Source of the DNA: Climacium dendroides
Taxonomy: Eukaryota; Streptophyta; Bryopsida; Hypnales; Climaciaceae
Direction of reading: 5' to 3'
DNA length: 64,000 bases
NCBI GenBank assembly: GCA_950106755.1
Contig: OX467083.1
Span: 32,855,029 to 32,919,028, forward strand
Positions within the stretch are counted from its first letter, which is position 1, and each line of letters opens with the position of its first letter. The position numbers were made by a program, and so were the translations under genes. A model generated the notes under the pieces. It was not told the DNA's origin. It searched no databases and saw only the letters and a program-made list of their open reading frames with translations. Below are positions 11,640 through 22,600 of this stretch, in pieces.

Positions 11640-13400
11640 CAGCTTTTGAGTTGCATGTAAATAGAACTTTGTTGTTGAGGTTATCTTTTCTACGTGTGTA
11701 CTTTCTATGTGTGTTGAAGCCTGTGGCTCTAGTGGATCCATCTGTGGAAAAAGGAGACCCTACTCAAACACAAAATAGGGGGCAACCTTTACTCCACTAA
11801 ACCTAGAAAGTGCAAACGTAGGATGGGTTTTCTCTCAACTACACTATGACTAAGCACCAACAAATGTTAACATCTACACCAACCCATGCAATTCCCCTTG
11901 TTGCAAGAAAATTTCACTAAGTAAACATAAAAAATTTGAATCTTGGATAATTGTTTATCCCATGCGTGCACCTCACTATAAATTTTTTTTTTAAAAAACA
12001 ACTTCTACACAGTAGAAATCTTGCAATAAGGTTCAAGTATGTCATGTACCAGAGAATGTAATATCAAAGTTGTGAGTTACTAGTTGCTAAAATCACTTTT
12101 CCAATCAAGCTCTAGCCAAAAATCTAAAAACTACAAGAAATAATTGTTGTGAACATTTTTACAGTCTAAATGTCTAATTTTATATTAGAAAAATTATAAC
12201 TTAAAAATAAAAAATTGCTAAGAATTGAAGGGCATATTACACTTGAAGCTACATCAACAAAATCAAAATTGTAAGCACATTTGTTGGTCTAAGTATGAGG
12301 CCAATGAGAGTGTTTTGAATTTTTGTTTTTTATAGCTCAACTCTTAGTTTTCATTGTAAGTGACTCTAAAAGTATCCTAATTTTTTTGAAAAATAAAATA
12401 AAAGAATAATAATTAGTTGAAAATATTTTATTGTACTAAAAATTGAAAGAATTCAAATAGAAACAAAATAATTATTTAGAATGTTTTTACTATAGAATAC
12501 TAAATAATTTAGTCAAAATTTTGAAAATCAGTACAATTTTTTTTAAAGGAATTTATAGTGAAATATCATGGCATCCTTTATTATTTTCTTAGTGGATGAA
12601 ATATTTTCAATTGCTACAAAATCTTGATATAGTGTCTTTGGGAGGGATCAATATAGGAGATTTCATTCATTTTTGCATGTTTCATCCATATCCATGGTTG
12701 TAATTAGTTCCTAAATGCTCAACCATCTATTATGTAGATGATGATGTATATTTTGAAAATGAACTAGGGACCAAATAAAAATGGCATTTCATGACATTGA
12801 GAATAACTTTCATACATGAGTGAATTCAAAGAATACTCTTACAATCTTACTACATGAATCAATTAATTAAAAATTTGGAAGTGTCAATATTATTTATTAT
12901 AATGTTTGTGGGACTCTAAATTTTTTTTCAAAATTTAATAGTTTCACCTAGAAAAACTTAAATTTTGTGTGTCCCAAATTAAATAATTAAATAAAAAAAC
13001 TTGCTACTCTACCCACAAAAGTATCAAAAAGCCTCCTATTCATCATTCTAAGAACAATTATTGGAATGAAAGTCATGATGCATTAGGAAAAAAATTTAGG
13101 CTTCAAAGAGGCCGCAAGTTTTGCACCCCCGTGATGCAATTATAGAAAAAATTAAAAATTAAAAATTTTATTTTATTTTTTATTTTAAAATCTGATGTGT
13201 CACTATTGGTGTCGTGTTAGTGCCACGTCAAATTGACTATTTTTTAAATATTTTTTATTGATTTTTTTTGTTTGCATTGTTGAGGTGCCAAAAATCAAAA
13301 GTTAGCCGCCCTTTGCAGGGTTGAAATGTGACATGATTACACCAAATTCAATGTAGAGTAAAATAAGGCATGTGAGATTTTGATTTTTTTAAGAAATCTA
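11640..13400. other. AT-rich intergenic DNA, nothing recognised
   Basis: The stretch has long AT runs and short frames only. I find no terminal repeats or gene-like segments. Confidence 0.5.
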
Positions 13401-13407
13401 TGAACAC

Positions 13408-13560
13408 CATGGTTGTCATACTGGACAAGTTACTATTCATTTTTTGTCCTTTAGGACGAGTTACTAATCATCAAATGTACTTGAGAGGTACATTTGATGA
13501 ATAGTAACTCGTCCTACAAGACAAGAAATGAATAGTAACTTGTCCAGTATGACAACCATG
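13408..13560. repeat. Long fold-back hairpin, 73-bp arms and 7-nt loop
   Basis: The left arm (13408-13480) and right arm (13488-13560) are nearly exact complements around the loop TTGAGAG. Each arm itself contains two related segments (GACAAGTTACTATTCAT and GACGAGTTACTAATCAT). Few mismatches imply a young or constrained structure. It could be a snap-back MITE or a small-RNA source; the sequence alone cannot decide. Confidence 0.75.
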
Positions 13561-13569
13561 ATGAACACT

Positions 13570-15100
13570 TTTCCCATATGAAAAACAAAACATCTTTTCA
13601 ATTTTGTCACATTGCACACCAAATACTCTAATTAAATTGTTTGAAACTATTCCCTCTCCATTTCACTCTAATTTATGTAATTTGAAATAAAATGATGAAT
13701 TCATGAGATGCTTTTGAGTTTAGACTATTTTGTATCCAAATTGTAGATTTTGAAATTTAACTTTTCATCACATACTTGTATGTTGTGCTTGGTAGATTAG
13801 GCAATGTAATTAGAAAGGCAACCTAATGAGAGTATTTAATGCAATAGAAAGGTGGTCTTTAGGCACCAATGAATAGTGTTAGAGTGAGATGACCAAGGTC
13901 CAAATTGGCTCTAAATAAGATAATTCCAATAAGGGCCTTGGACACCATTCTCTAGTACAATTCTTTGACCATCTTTTCTACTACACTAATAATGATATTT
14001 AGTGTAATCACAAGCTAATTGAATATAAAATGTATCAAGTTTTTACTTTTGATGAAGATATCAAAAGCATACATATCTATTATATTCAAAGAGGGAAATC
14101 TTTATAAGCATAGATGATTGTAAAAATGTTCATTAAGAGTCAAAACTTAATAGCATTTATAAATCAATTAGTGTGGTATATAATACATATCATCATTAGT
14201 GTAGCAAATATGGATGAAATTTAAATCATTCACCTAATATTCTATATATTTATTTTAAAAAAAAGAGGAAAGTGAAGTCTTGAAAATTGAAAGTAATTCA
14301 ATCAACAATTTTATCCACTGTGTAAATGAGAGTCCATTACCAAATAATGTACGTGATGATCTGATTTGGCATCCAAGTGTCAAAATTGAATTTCCATGTC
14401 AAATCCTTAGGTGTCCATATCACCTCACACCATTCACAAGATGACATGTGACACTTTTATTACAAAAATAACTTAATTTATGATGAATTGTTGCACCCAA
14501 AAATATTTGTGGACTGTATGTATCTTAGGCATGTTGGGTGGCAACTACGGATTTTTTTCATTTTTTATATAGTGCCAAACTCGGGGAGTAGTGAGTGGTT
14601 GGAGTAGTAGTATATGTGCAAAAAAATGATAGGATATTTTAAAAGTGGGGGGGACAAAAAATTATAAATAGGTTTAGAGTAATATAGGGTATTGAACGTC
14701 TTTAAAGTACTATAGGATGTGGAATAATAGGTCCCATTAGAAAATGCAGTAGTCCTAAAATACCCCCCTTTATATTATTTTTTTTGGCCAAAAGTCTAAA
14801 AATGCTACCTTGTGAGTGGCATATTGGTCAGAGTAAAAGAATAAATTTTTTTATTACTATGTCTATAGTATTCTACTATACAAAATATAATTCACTAGTT
14901 CATTTACTCCCTTTTAGGCTAAGATACCTCTAGTGGCTTTCACTACTGTTACACTAGTTCTTACAACACATAATTTTGTGGCTTGTAGTACTCTTACAGC
15001 ACATACGTTACTGGTTTTACCATTGATTTTCATTGCACTGGGCATTGGTAGAAACGGTAGCCATTGATGGCTTCTTCCAATGATTTGGCAATCTGGTTTG
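13570..15100. other. AT-rich intergenic DNA
   Basis: No exon-like segment or RNA gene is visible. A run of Gs at 14646 and A/T-rich low complexity are the only notable features. Confidence 0.45.
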
Positions 15101-15106
15101 AGTACT

Positions 15107-15147
15107 CTAGGGTTTAGGGTAAATAAAGTTTAGGGTGTCAGGGTTTG
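15107..15147. repeat. Interstitial telomere-like motifs
   Basis: Three copies of plant-telomere-type GGGTTT/TTTAGGG occur within about 40 bp (AGGGTTTAGGGT, GTTTAGGGT, CAGGGTTTG). They lie just upstream of the relic at 15740. They could be a telo-box promoter element of the former gene or chance. Confidence 0.4.
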
Positions 15148-15739
15148 AATTGCAAGGAGATCAATTTGATTACGACGCACCAAGATTGTTTCTTCCGCCT
15201 AAGAGAAACAGGATACGCACACAACGCATCTAAGATTCACACATTTGCATTGCCATTCCCAAATCCAAGCTTCACAATCAAAATTGACTTCACCATGTAC
15301 TCCTACCAATGTTGACTCCCCGTGAAAAATGCGGTGATGAGCAAATTGCACCTTGTCACAACCCTTGTTATATGTTGGAGCGGATCTATGTTTTTGGTTT
15401 TTGGGTTACTGCATTGTATTGATCTTCTAGAGTGTGCTTGCAACTACGGTGAAACCTTCTGTTTTGAGGTAATTAATCTAGCATTTGACAATACTTTTGA
15501 TGCATTCTTGAGCTTAGGATTTAGGAAATCAATCTCTGAAATTGAAGCACAATTTTCTTAGTTTGCATGAACAACTTGTCTCCCAATTGCATCCTTGAAC
15601 ATGGGCACATGGATTTTGCAAGAAGTCTGTTTTAGGGTTGTCTTGTCTGGTCTACGGTTTATTGTTAAAAGGTTTAGGCTAACTTTCTTGTGCGATTTCT
15701 TGTGCATCTCTATTTTAGGGTGTAACAAAAAAATTCTAT

Positions 15740-16240
15740 GTGATGAGGGTAGGGTTTTTGGCGTGGAAGATGGCATTGAATTTCAAGATTAGGTTGTATT
15801 CGATAGAAGATGATGTCACGCGGCTGGAGCTATTGAGTCCCTTTTTTTGCCAAACGGACGACACTTATGCTGATTTGCGCACGCGCTTGGAGAACGGGGG
15901 ATGTGTGGAGTGGCCCTTCCTTTTTTGGGACTTCCAAGATGAATGTCAAATCCTCAAGAGGTTTAAGGCCATGAATCTTGTGACAAATCGTGTCTATATC
16001 ATTCCTGCGTTGGAGGACAACGATGGACTTTAGAAGTGGTGTTGTCTTTAAAAGCTGGTTGAAGTAGAAAGTAGTGATTTTGCAACGGATCTCCAAGTGG
16101 AAACTAGGGTTGTTGAAGCTATCCAATCCTGTGTTGTGGACATCTTGGATTGCGGTGTTGCCCTAATGTTGGAGGAAACAAAAGTTGGTGCATTTTGGAG
16201 ACAAATTTTGCAAGGAGGCTGCACCTTGGAGATTCTTTAG
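15740..16240 (+). pseudogene. Decayed coding relic of unknown family
   Basis: One reading frame has protein-like composition from about 15740 to 16030 (YSIEDDVTRLELL, FFCQTDDTYADLRTRL, WPFLFWDFQDECQILKRF, LVTNRVYIIPAL). It is interrupted by TAG at 16031 and TAA at 16049. The same frame then continues protein-like (VESSDFATDLQVETRVVEA, ALMLEETKVGAFWRQILQGG) to a further TAG at 16238-16240. Two in-frame stops inside one otherwise coherent frame, in an AT-rich repeat region, suggest a dead gene copy. I do not recognise the family. An alternative is an unannotated gene whose stops are removed by introns, but no good splice sites were seen at the stops. Confidence 0.45.
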
Positions 16241-16329
16241 ATTCGGATCTTGGGTTGCAGATTTTCCATGCTGTCTCAGGTGGTTCAACATCGCATTGTA
16301 AGAACTTTGAATCCTAGTTTGTGATTTCC

Positions 16330-17300
16330 CTTGCACTTATTTGTTTTGGACCCTGTTTGTTTTGTTTAGTAGTCCTCCACACTCACTTGGAGATGTCCAA
16401 GGGCATTATTTGGGATTGTCTGAGCTCATTGTGTGTTCATTTCTTTCTTGAACATTTTCATTGATGTAAGTGTGTATATTTGCTACAATGCAGGTGCAAA
16501 ACTGAAGGGGATTTTGAATCATGGTCACAGTAGTGCATGTTGGAGTTTAGGTTTACAACCTTAGTTTTGTTCATGTTTCCATGATATGCACATTTTGTTT
16601 CACTTATTTTGTTTGTAAACACAATGAAAACATTCTATTTCATACTACTATGATTGTGCACAAATATTTTGTACATTGTGTTTTATAATATGACTAATTT
16701 CATACTAAATGTTTGTATTGTTTTTACATGATCTATACAAATTGTTTTTTGATATCAAATTCACTTTAACCTACATTGTTTGATTTCATATATGTGTTCA
16801 CAATTTGATGTAGGACAAAAATTGTAGTAGATTTTTTTTAAAATCTAAATTATCATATCATTTATTCATATCAATTTGGAATTATAAGTAATGCAAGCCC
16901 CTTTTCTATTAACCCAAAGTAGAAAAATTACATAATAATAGCATGTAAAAAAAAAATAATACCCCTTATAAAATAGTGGTTGTTAGCACCTATATCCTTA
17001 TTTTTTTAACACACTGACCCCCCCAAGGTGCCAAAGTGGTGATATAAAATGTTCAACATTCATTCACATATTGGATAGAAAATATCACATTAGCAATTGG
17101 ATAGAAAATATCACATGTCTATAATTTTTTTCATCCAAGATAGTTTTTCTTAAGATTTAAATTTAAATTTAAAAATTTAAATTTTTTTAAATATGAAGTT
17201 TTCTAGCAAAAATCTTCAAGGTTTGTTGCCATTTTTTAGCCATTTTTTTCTAGTGCAATCTAGTACTACAATGTTCCCCATCCAAAAGCCCTACAACTCC
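16330..17300. other. AT-rich intergenic DNA
   Basis: Nothing gene-like was seen. There is a short direct repeat TGGATAGAAAATATCACAT at about 17074 and 17099. Confidence 0.45.
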
Positions 17301-17314
17301 ATTGTGTTTTATAC

Positions 17315-17509
17315 TTGAATTTCCATTTAGTCTTCTTTGTGGATTATTTGGGTTTCAGGAATAGTAAGGTTTTCAACCAACATAAGTGGCCTCTGGACTT
17401 CTTTCAAAAAACTCTTGGGGAAGCTTTATTGAACTCTGGTTGCGCGGTGCAATCAAAGGCGCATTTGGTTGCTTGTCTCCATCCCCAACAAGCTGACGCT
17501 ATTTGGTGA
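17315..17509 (+). other. Short protein-like frame, possible relic exon
   Basis: A 64-codon frame includes FNQHKWPLDFFQKTLGEALL and LVACLHPQQADAIW, more protein-like than its surroundings. No family is recognised and no partner exon was found. It is reported only as a candidate relic. Confidence 0.2.
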
Positions 17510-17999
17510 AATTTTGATAGTATTTGGCTTCACTCTCCTATCCTTGCACATAGGAATGGAGTTCATTCATATGGACCGACCAAGAGTCCTCCCTCCTAAC
17601 TCTTTTTTAAGCTCGTCTACTCTCTTTTTCTTTCTCTGCTCATTTCTCTTCATTGTCCAGCCTTTACCTTGGTTGTTTTGTATGGTTTTTTTTTTAATGC
17701 AATGGTTCTTCCATTTGTTAAAAAATAAACAAGAAAAAACCATTCACGTGAACCCGTCGGTCGACTTCCGAAAGGCACGTCGGCATCCAGTCACCCTAAT
17801 TTAAAGCGCCACTAATAAATTTACACCACTGTGGATACATGCCACTGCCCACATGTCACACTCCCCAGATGAGCCTGGTCACGTACGCTTACTCCAAGCT
17901 TGAGCACAAATTTCGCTTGCAAAACACTAATAAGGAAACATGGGTCTTTTTCAGAAACAGAGTGTTATTTAGCCATCGTATCCTTTTCCAGGGTCTACA

Positions 18000-19688
18000 G
18001 TAGAAAGCTTCAAACCTTGAAAGCAGCACTCTCCGTCACAGTGTTTTCGTGATGCACGACTTTTTTGCCAATTGGCTAACTTAGTACATCCGAAAGATCG
18101 ATGTGGACTGTGTTTGTTTTTTGTAAAGGAAATTTTCTTTTTTTTGTGTGTGGGGTCAAATTAGCCAGATTACTGCTGTATCTGAAGCTAAGACCAATAA
18201 TAAGCCAAACTTCACCTAATTACTAATGTGTCACCTACCTTGGTTTTGATATAGAAAATCACCAAGTATCACCCGCGAGCATCACATGATCGAGTATTGA
18301 AGAAACAACTGTATGCTGTTTGGTTTGGTTTTGGCAGTGATTTCACTTCTAATTTTCTGTAAAATTAAAAAAAAATGCTGCCTCCCCCGGAGACTTGTTC
18401 CCCTGGTTTCTATGTACTGTTTCCTCTATGAATGGAAATTGTCTATGTGTTTCAAGAACAAACAAACAAACAAACAAAAAACAACTGTCTCCCTCTCCAG
18501 AACGATAAGCAAATTAAAACACTGCTCCGTCATCTCTCGCAACTTTTGCTGTACTGTACTGTACATAGATCCAACCTGAGCGTGTTTTCTGATGCGTTTC
18601 TATATCGGGACATCTGCGTGTATCATGCTGCTGGTCGGGGACCGAGTACGTCACTCATTCCGGAATCGGATAAGTTATATGATCTCCGGAAGCTCGATCG
18701 ATTTCCATCTTTTGAATTTGAAGATCATTTTAGCCTAATACTAGCTCCAAACTGCGGCCAAACTTTGAATATTCTCCACCTACAGTACTGCAGTATCACC
18801 TCCGAACTTGAATATTCTAAAGAATTATCGATCACCGTACCAAGCTTGCTGGATCGGATTTGGGGACCGACCTGGAAGTGATCGATCTTAGCTGCCTTGT
18901 GATGCTTTTTGATGACGGCTCGTCGATTTAAAATTGAATCTTAGGTACTGCGCGGCCACTTAAATTTGGACGAATGTGTGTAGCTAACTAGCTAGCTTTT
19001 TGGTGCGTGCATGTACTGGGCTGATTAATTCAAAGGGTGTACGTCTATTTGCTTAAAGTTGATTCATGGTTGAATAATTACTGGTACGGAAGGGTTGATC
19101 GAATATTGCAATAGTTTCTGGCAACAGTTTAGGCAAACCTATGTAAGCTTATTGGCCGCTAAGTGCCCATGCCAAGACTTTTGCACCAAGTTTGCAGCAC
19201 TTGAATTTGCAATGGTTCGCAATAACTTAACATAGACTTTATTAACTTAAGTTTTAGTTTAGCAAAGCTAGTCCCAATCCACTACAGATTTATTGCAATT
19301 GAAAATAATTGAAGGTGTGTACGTGCAACTGCTACTTGAAGGTGTGTACGTGTACTGAGCGATTTTGGACTCACATTTGCAAGCTGGTGAAGAAGCTGGA
19401 TAGTAAGTTGAGACTCGTACTACCCCTGCGCGCCAGTGCAGATTAAAGCGCTGATTGAAGCGCTGATTGAAGCACATGCAGGAGTTCTTGGATTTGAAGA
19501 TGAATAAGCTTCGGGTGTCGACGTCGACGCTGGGGATGCTTCATGTTCGTTTGGCATGGAGCGAGCTTTAGGATCAAGCTACCGTGGGCTTTGCAATTAA
19601 TCCTTGAAGCTAGCCGGCCACCGACAACAAAGTTCTATTGTTCGTGCTTTAAATTGCTCCGCTGTTTTTGGGGATTGGACGCGGTATC
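18000..19688 (+). promoter_or_regulatory. Probable 5' flank and leader of the potassium transporter
   Basis: Composition shifts from AT-rich to balanced DNA about 1.7 kb upstream of the proposed start, which suits a promoter plus untranslated leader. No reliable TATA box or transcription start can be assigned. A strong donor-like site, CA/GTAAGT at 19850, indicates that transcripts may use an alternative leader exon ending there. Confidence 0.35.
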
Positions 19689-22600
19689 ATGGATTCGGAG
19701 TCTGGAACCACCCGTACTCAGGTTTTTGGTCTACCGTCATCCAGTCTTCTCATTGCTCAAGCCATCTAGTTAGGTTGTATATATACACATAGCCTTAAGT
19801 TTGTCCTAGCCAGATAGAATTCTGATCTATAGAACAGCAATCTAAGTACAGTAAGTCCCGCCAGTGTCGGTCCATATATCTTCGAAAGGGTAGAACCCAC
19901 ATATATGCACTAAAGACTTCAGAGTTTCAGTGGTTTCGATGTCTTGCTCAAGTCGGGACCGACTTCGTGCCAGTTCCATGACTATTGCAGACGACGTGTT
20001 TGCAACGAGAGATTTGTGATGATATGATCACAGGAGAAATCCAAAATTAATGTTCATCTACGGAATTTTTAAGGATTTCCATTGTCTATGTCTTGTGATG
20101 ATAGAATAGGATACACTAGAAATGGGATTTGGACATCAAAGGACGTTTGTTCAGTTTCCATAATGGATTTCTCCTGTGGGGGTATTGGGCCGTGACTGAT
20201 CAATTGGAAACGAGTACTGTGCATGATTCATGTTTGCAGGTGACGAAGAAGGGCTCGGTTAACATTGCAGTGCTGTTAACACTTGCCTACCAAAGCTGCG
20301 GAGTGGTGTATGGCGACCTCAGCGTGTCGCCTCTGTACGTCTTCCACGCCACTTTCGTGAAAATCCGGGCAGTGGACGCCATTGACGTGTACGAAGTTTA
20401 CGGCGTTTTGAGCTTCGTCTTCTGGACTCTCACTTTGATCCCCCTCGTCAAGTACTGCTTGATCGTTCTCAACGCCCACGACAATGGCGAAGGTACCAGT
20501 TACATCCCACCAGTTACTAGCTTTCAATCAACCCTTGCCTGTGAAATTCATGGTCATAAGGGTTGATTTAGGGTTTAGCTATGCTTGTTAGTGCTGTATT
20601 TTTGAAAGGTACTGTGGATTCATTACATCTGCAGTTTACTGGCAAAGCTTTGTGCAAATGTAGGCCTGTCCTAGTTTTCTGAGGAATGATTTGATCTCAA
20701 TTTGTGCAAGAAAGATGGGTTGAATTGGATTTTGTTAAATTGCATACAGGGGGGACGTTCGCACTGTACGCTTTGCTGTGCCGGCATTTGAAGCTGAGCA
20801 TAATTTTGAACCAGCAGACGGCGGATGAAGAGCTCTCCTTGTACAAGAAGGAGCCACCCGCGTCGGAGACGCCGCGAGGGGTGTGGTTTCGGCAGTTGCT
20901 GGAGAATCACAAGTTTCTGAAAAACGGTCTCCTGTTCGTTGTGTTGCTGGGTACTTGTATGGTTATCGGAGATGGCGCCCTCACGCCTGCGCTTTCAGGT
21001 ACTTTTGGAATCTGAAACCCTAAACTTCCAATTGAATAAAATTACTTCAATCTTTTCCACACATAGACTATCTTGTGCATTGACTCGCAGCTTGGGTAAC
21101 TGGAAATTAGAAATTGATAGTCTCATTTGCGTTCCTGATTGCTATACAATGCGGATTTTTCGATTCTGTTTTTGGATGCTCTGTTTTTGAATGTTTGCTT
21201 ACAAACACTTGTCGGTGGTGGTGTTGAAAACAGTCTTGTCCGCCATAGATGGTATTCGCGTTGCTGTCCCCAACCTCCACAACAGTGAGTGCATCGGTCT
21301 TCAAACTTTGGAATGTTCTTGCAAAAGATGGATTAAGCTTTTGCCTCAGACATGATCTTTACCTTGGAATGAGAAAGAAATAATATCACCTAAGGTTCTA
21401 ACATTCTTATACTCAAATTGGTTAAAACGGCGTGTTCCAGCGCTAGCATTGTGACTTTCTGGTGCCCAGAGCTGGTGTATATCTTATGTTTTCAGAAGGG
21501 CGCCAATCCCTTGAATTTCCGCCACTTTAACAAATTTGACGATTCATTAGCAGTCTTGACATTGCAGCTTTCTCATAAGTCATCTTGGAAATGTTAGAGC
21601 CTCTGAAATTCTTGATTCTATACTAGAAGAAGCACTTGACATTAGGTGATGCTAGCTCCACGACTAGCTCCAAATTTATAATAATCTTGCCAAGTTTTCA
21701 CCCAATTCCCGGATTGTGATTCCAGGGTTCTTCAACGAGGTCGTAGAGAATGTTTTTAAATAGTGAACCTTGAAAATGGACAAGGCTCTTGAAAATTAAA
21801 TGCTTGTGGGGCGTGAGTGGCTGTCTTGCAGATGTAACAGTAATCGTGTCATGCATCATTTTGGTGTTACTTTTCGGTCTGCAATACATCGGCACACGTC
21901 GAGTTTCTTCGTTGTTCGCACCTGTCATACTGGCATGGCTGTTCTGCAACGCCAGCATTGGCTTGTACAACTTGATTAAATGGAATCCTAGTATATTGCG
22001 AGCACTCTCTCCCTACTACATGTACAATTTTTTCAAGAGGGATGGCAAGGAGGGCTGGATTTCTCTTGGTGGCGTGCTTTTATGTATCACAGGTTTGTTG
22101 CACTCTATTTGTCATTATCTCTTACCTGTGATATAGAGCATCCAACTTCTGAACATCACTTGAATTTATCCCACTGATAGATCTGTCCCTTCTTTAATTT
22201 TTGTGAGCAGGGGCGGAGGCGATGTATGCAGATCTCGGTCATTTTTCGCGCACATCGATACAGGTGAAGCTTTTCGTTATTGGAAATGGTTAAGGTTGAA
22301 AAAGCGCCATTGTATGGGATATGACAATCAAAGTATTATATATTCCTGTTTTGTTCTACGACTATTCATGTGCATATCTACGCTTAATTTTTTTTTTTTT
22401 TTTTCCAGATTGCGTTTACAGCAGTTGTGTACCCTTCCTTGTTAATTGGGTATATAGGACAGGCTGCCTATCTCTCGAAGAACCTTGAGGACATCGAACA
22501 TGCATTCTTTAAATCTGTTCCAGGTTAGTTGTTTAGTTTAGTTCACTATGGTAACTAGACCATAAACTTTATTTCTCTGTGAAAAAATATCAAATTCAAT

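Noticed and set aside
18432..18881. A 149-codon frame upstream of the transporter.
   Set aside because: No recognisable domain and no phase-compatible link to the transporter; more likely promoter or leader sequence.
19939..19995. Alternative first exon for the potassium transporter ([13 protein letters not shown]).
   Set aside because: It can be joined in phase, but the N-terminus is less typical than the one at 19689. Kept only as an alternative.
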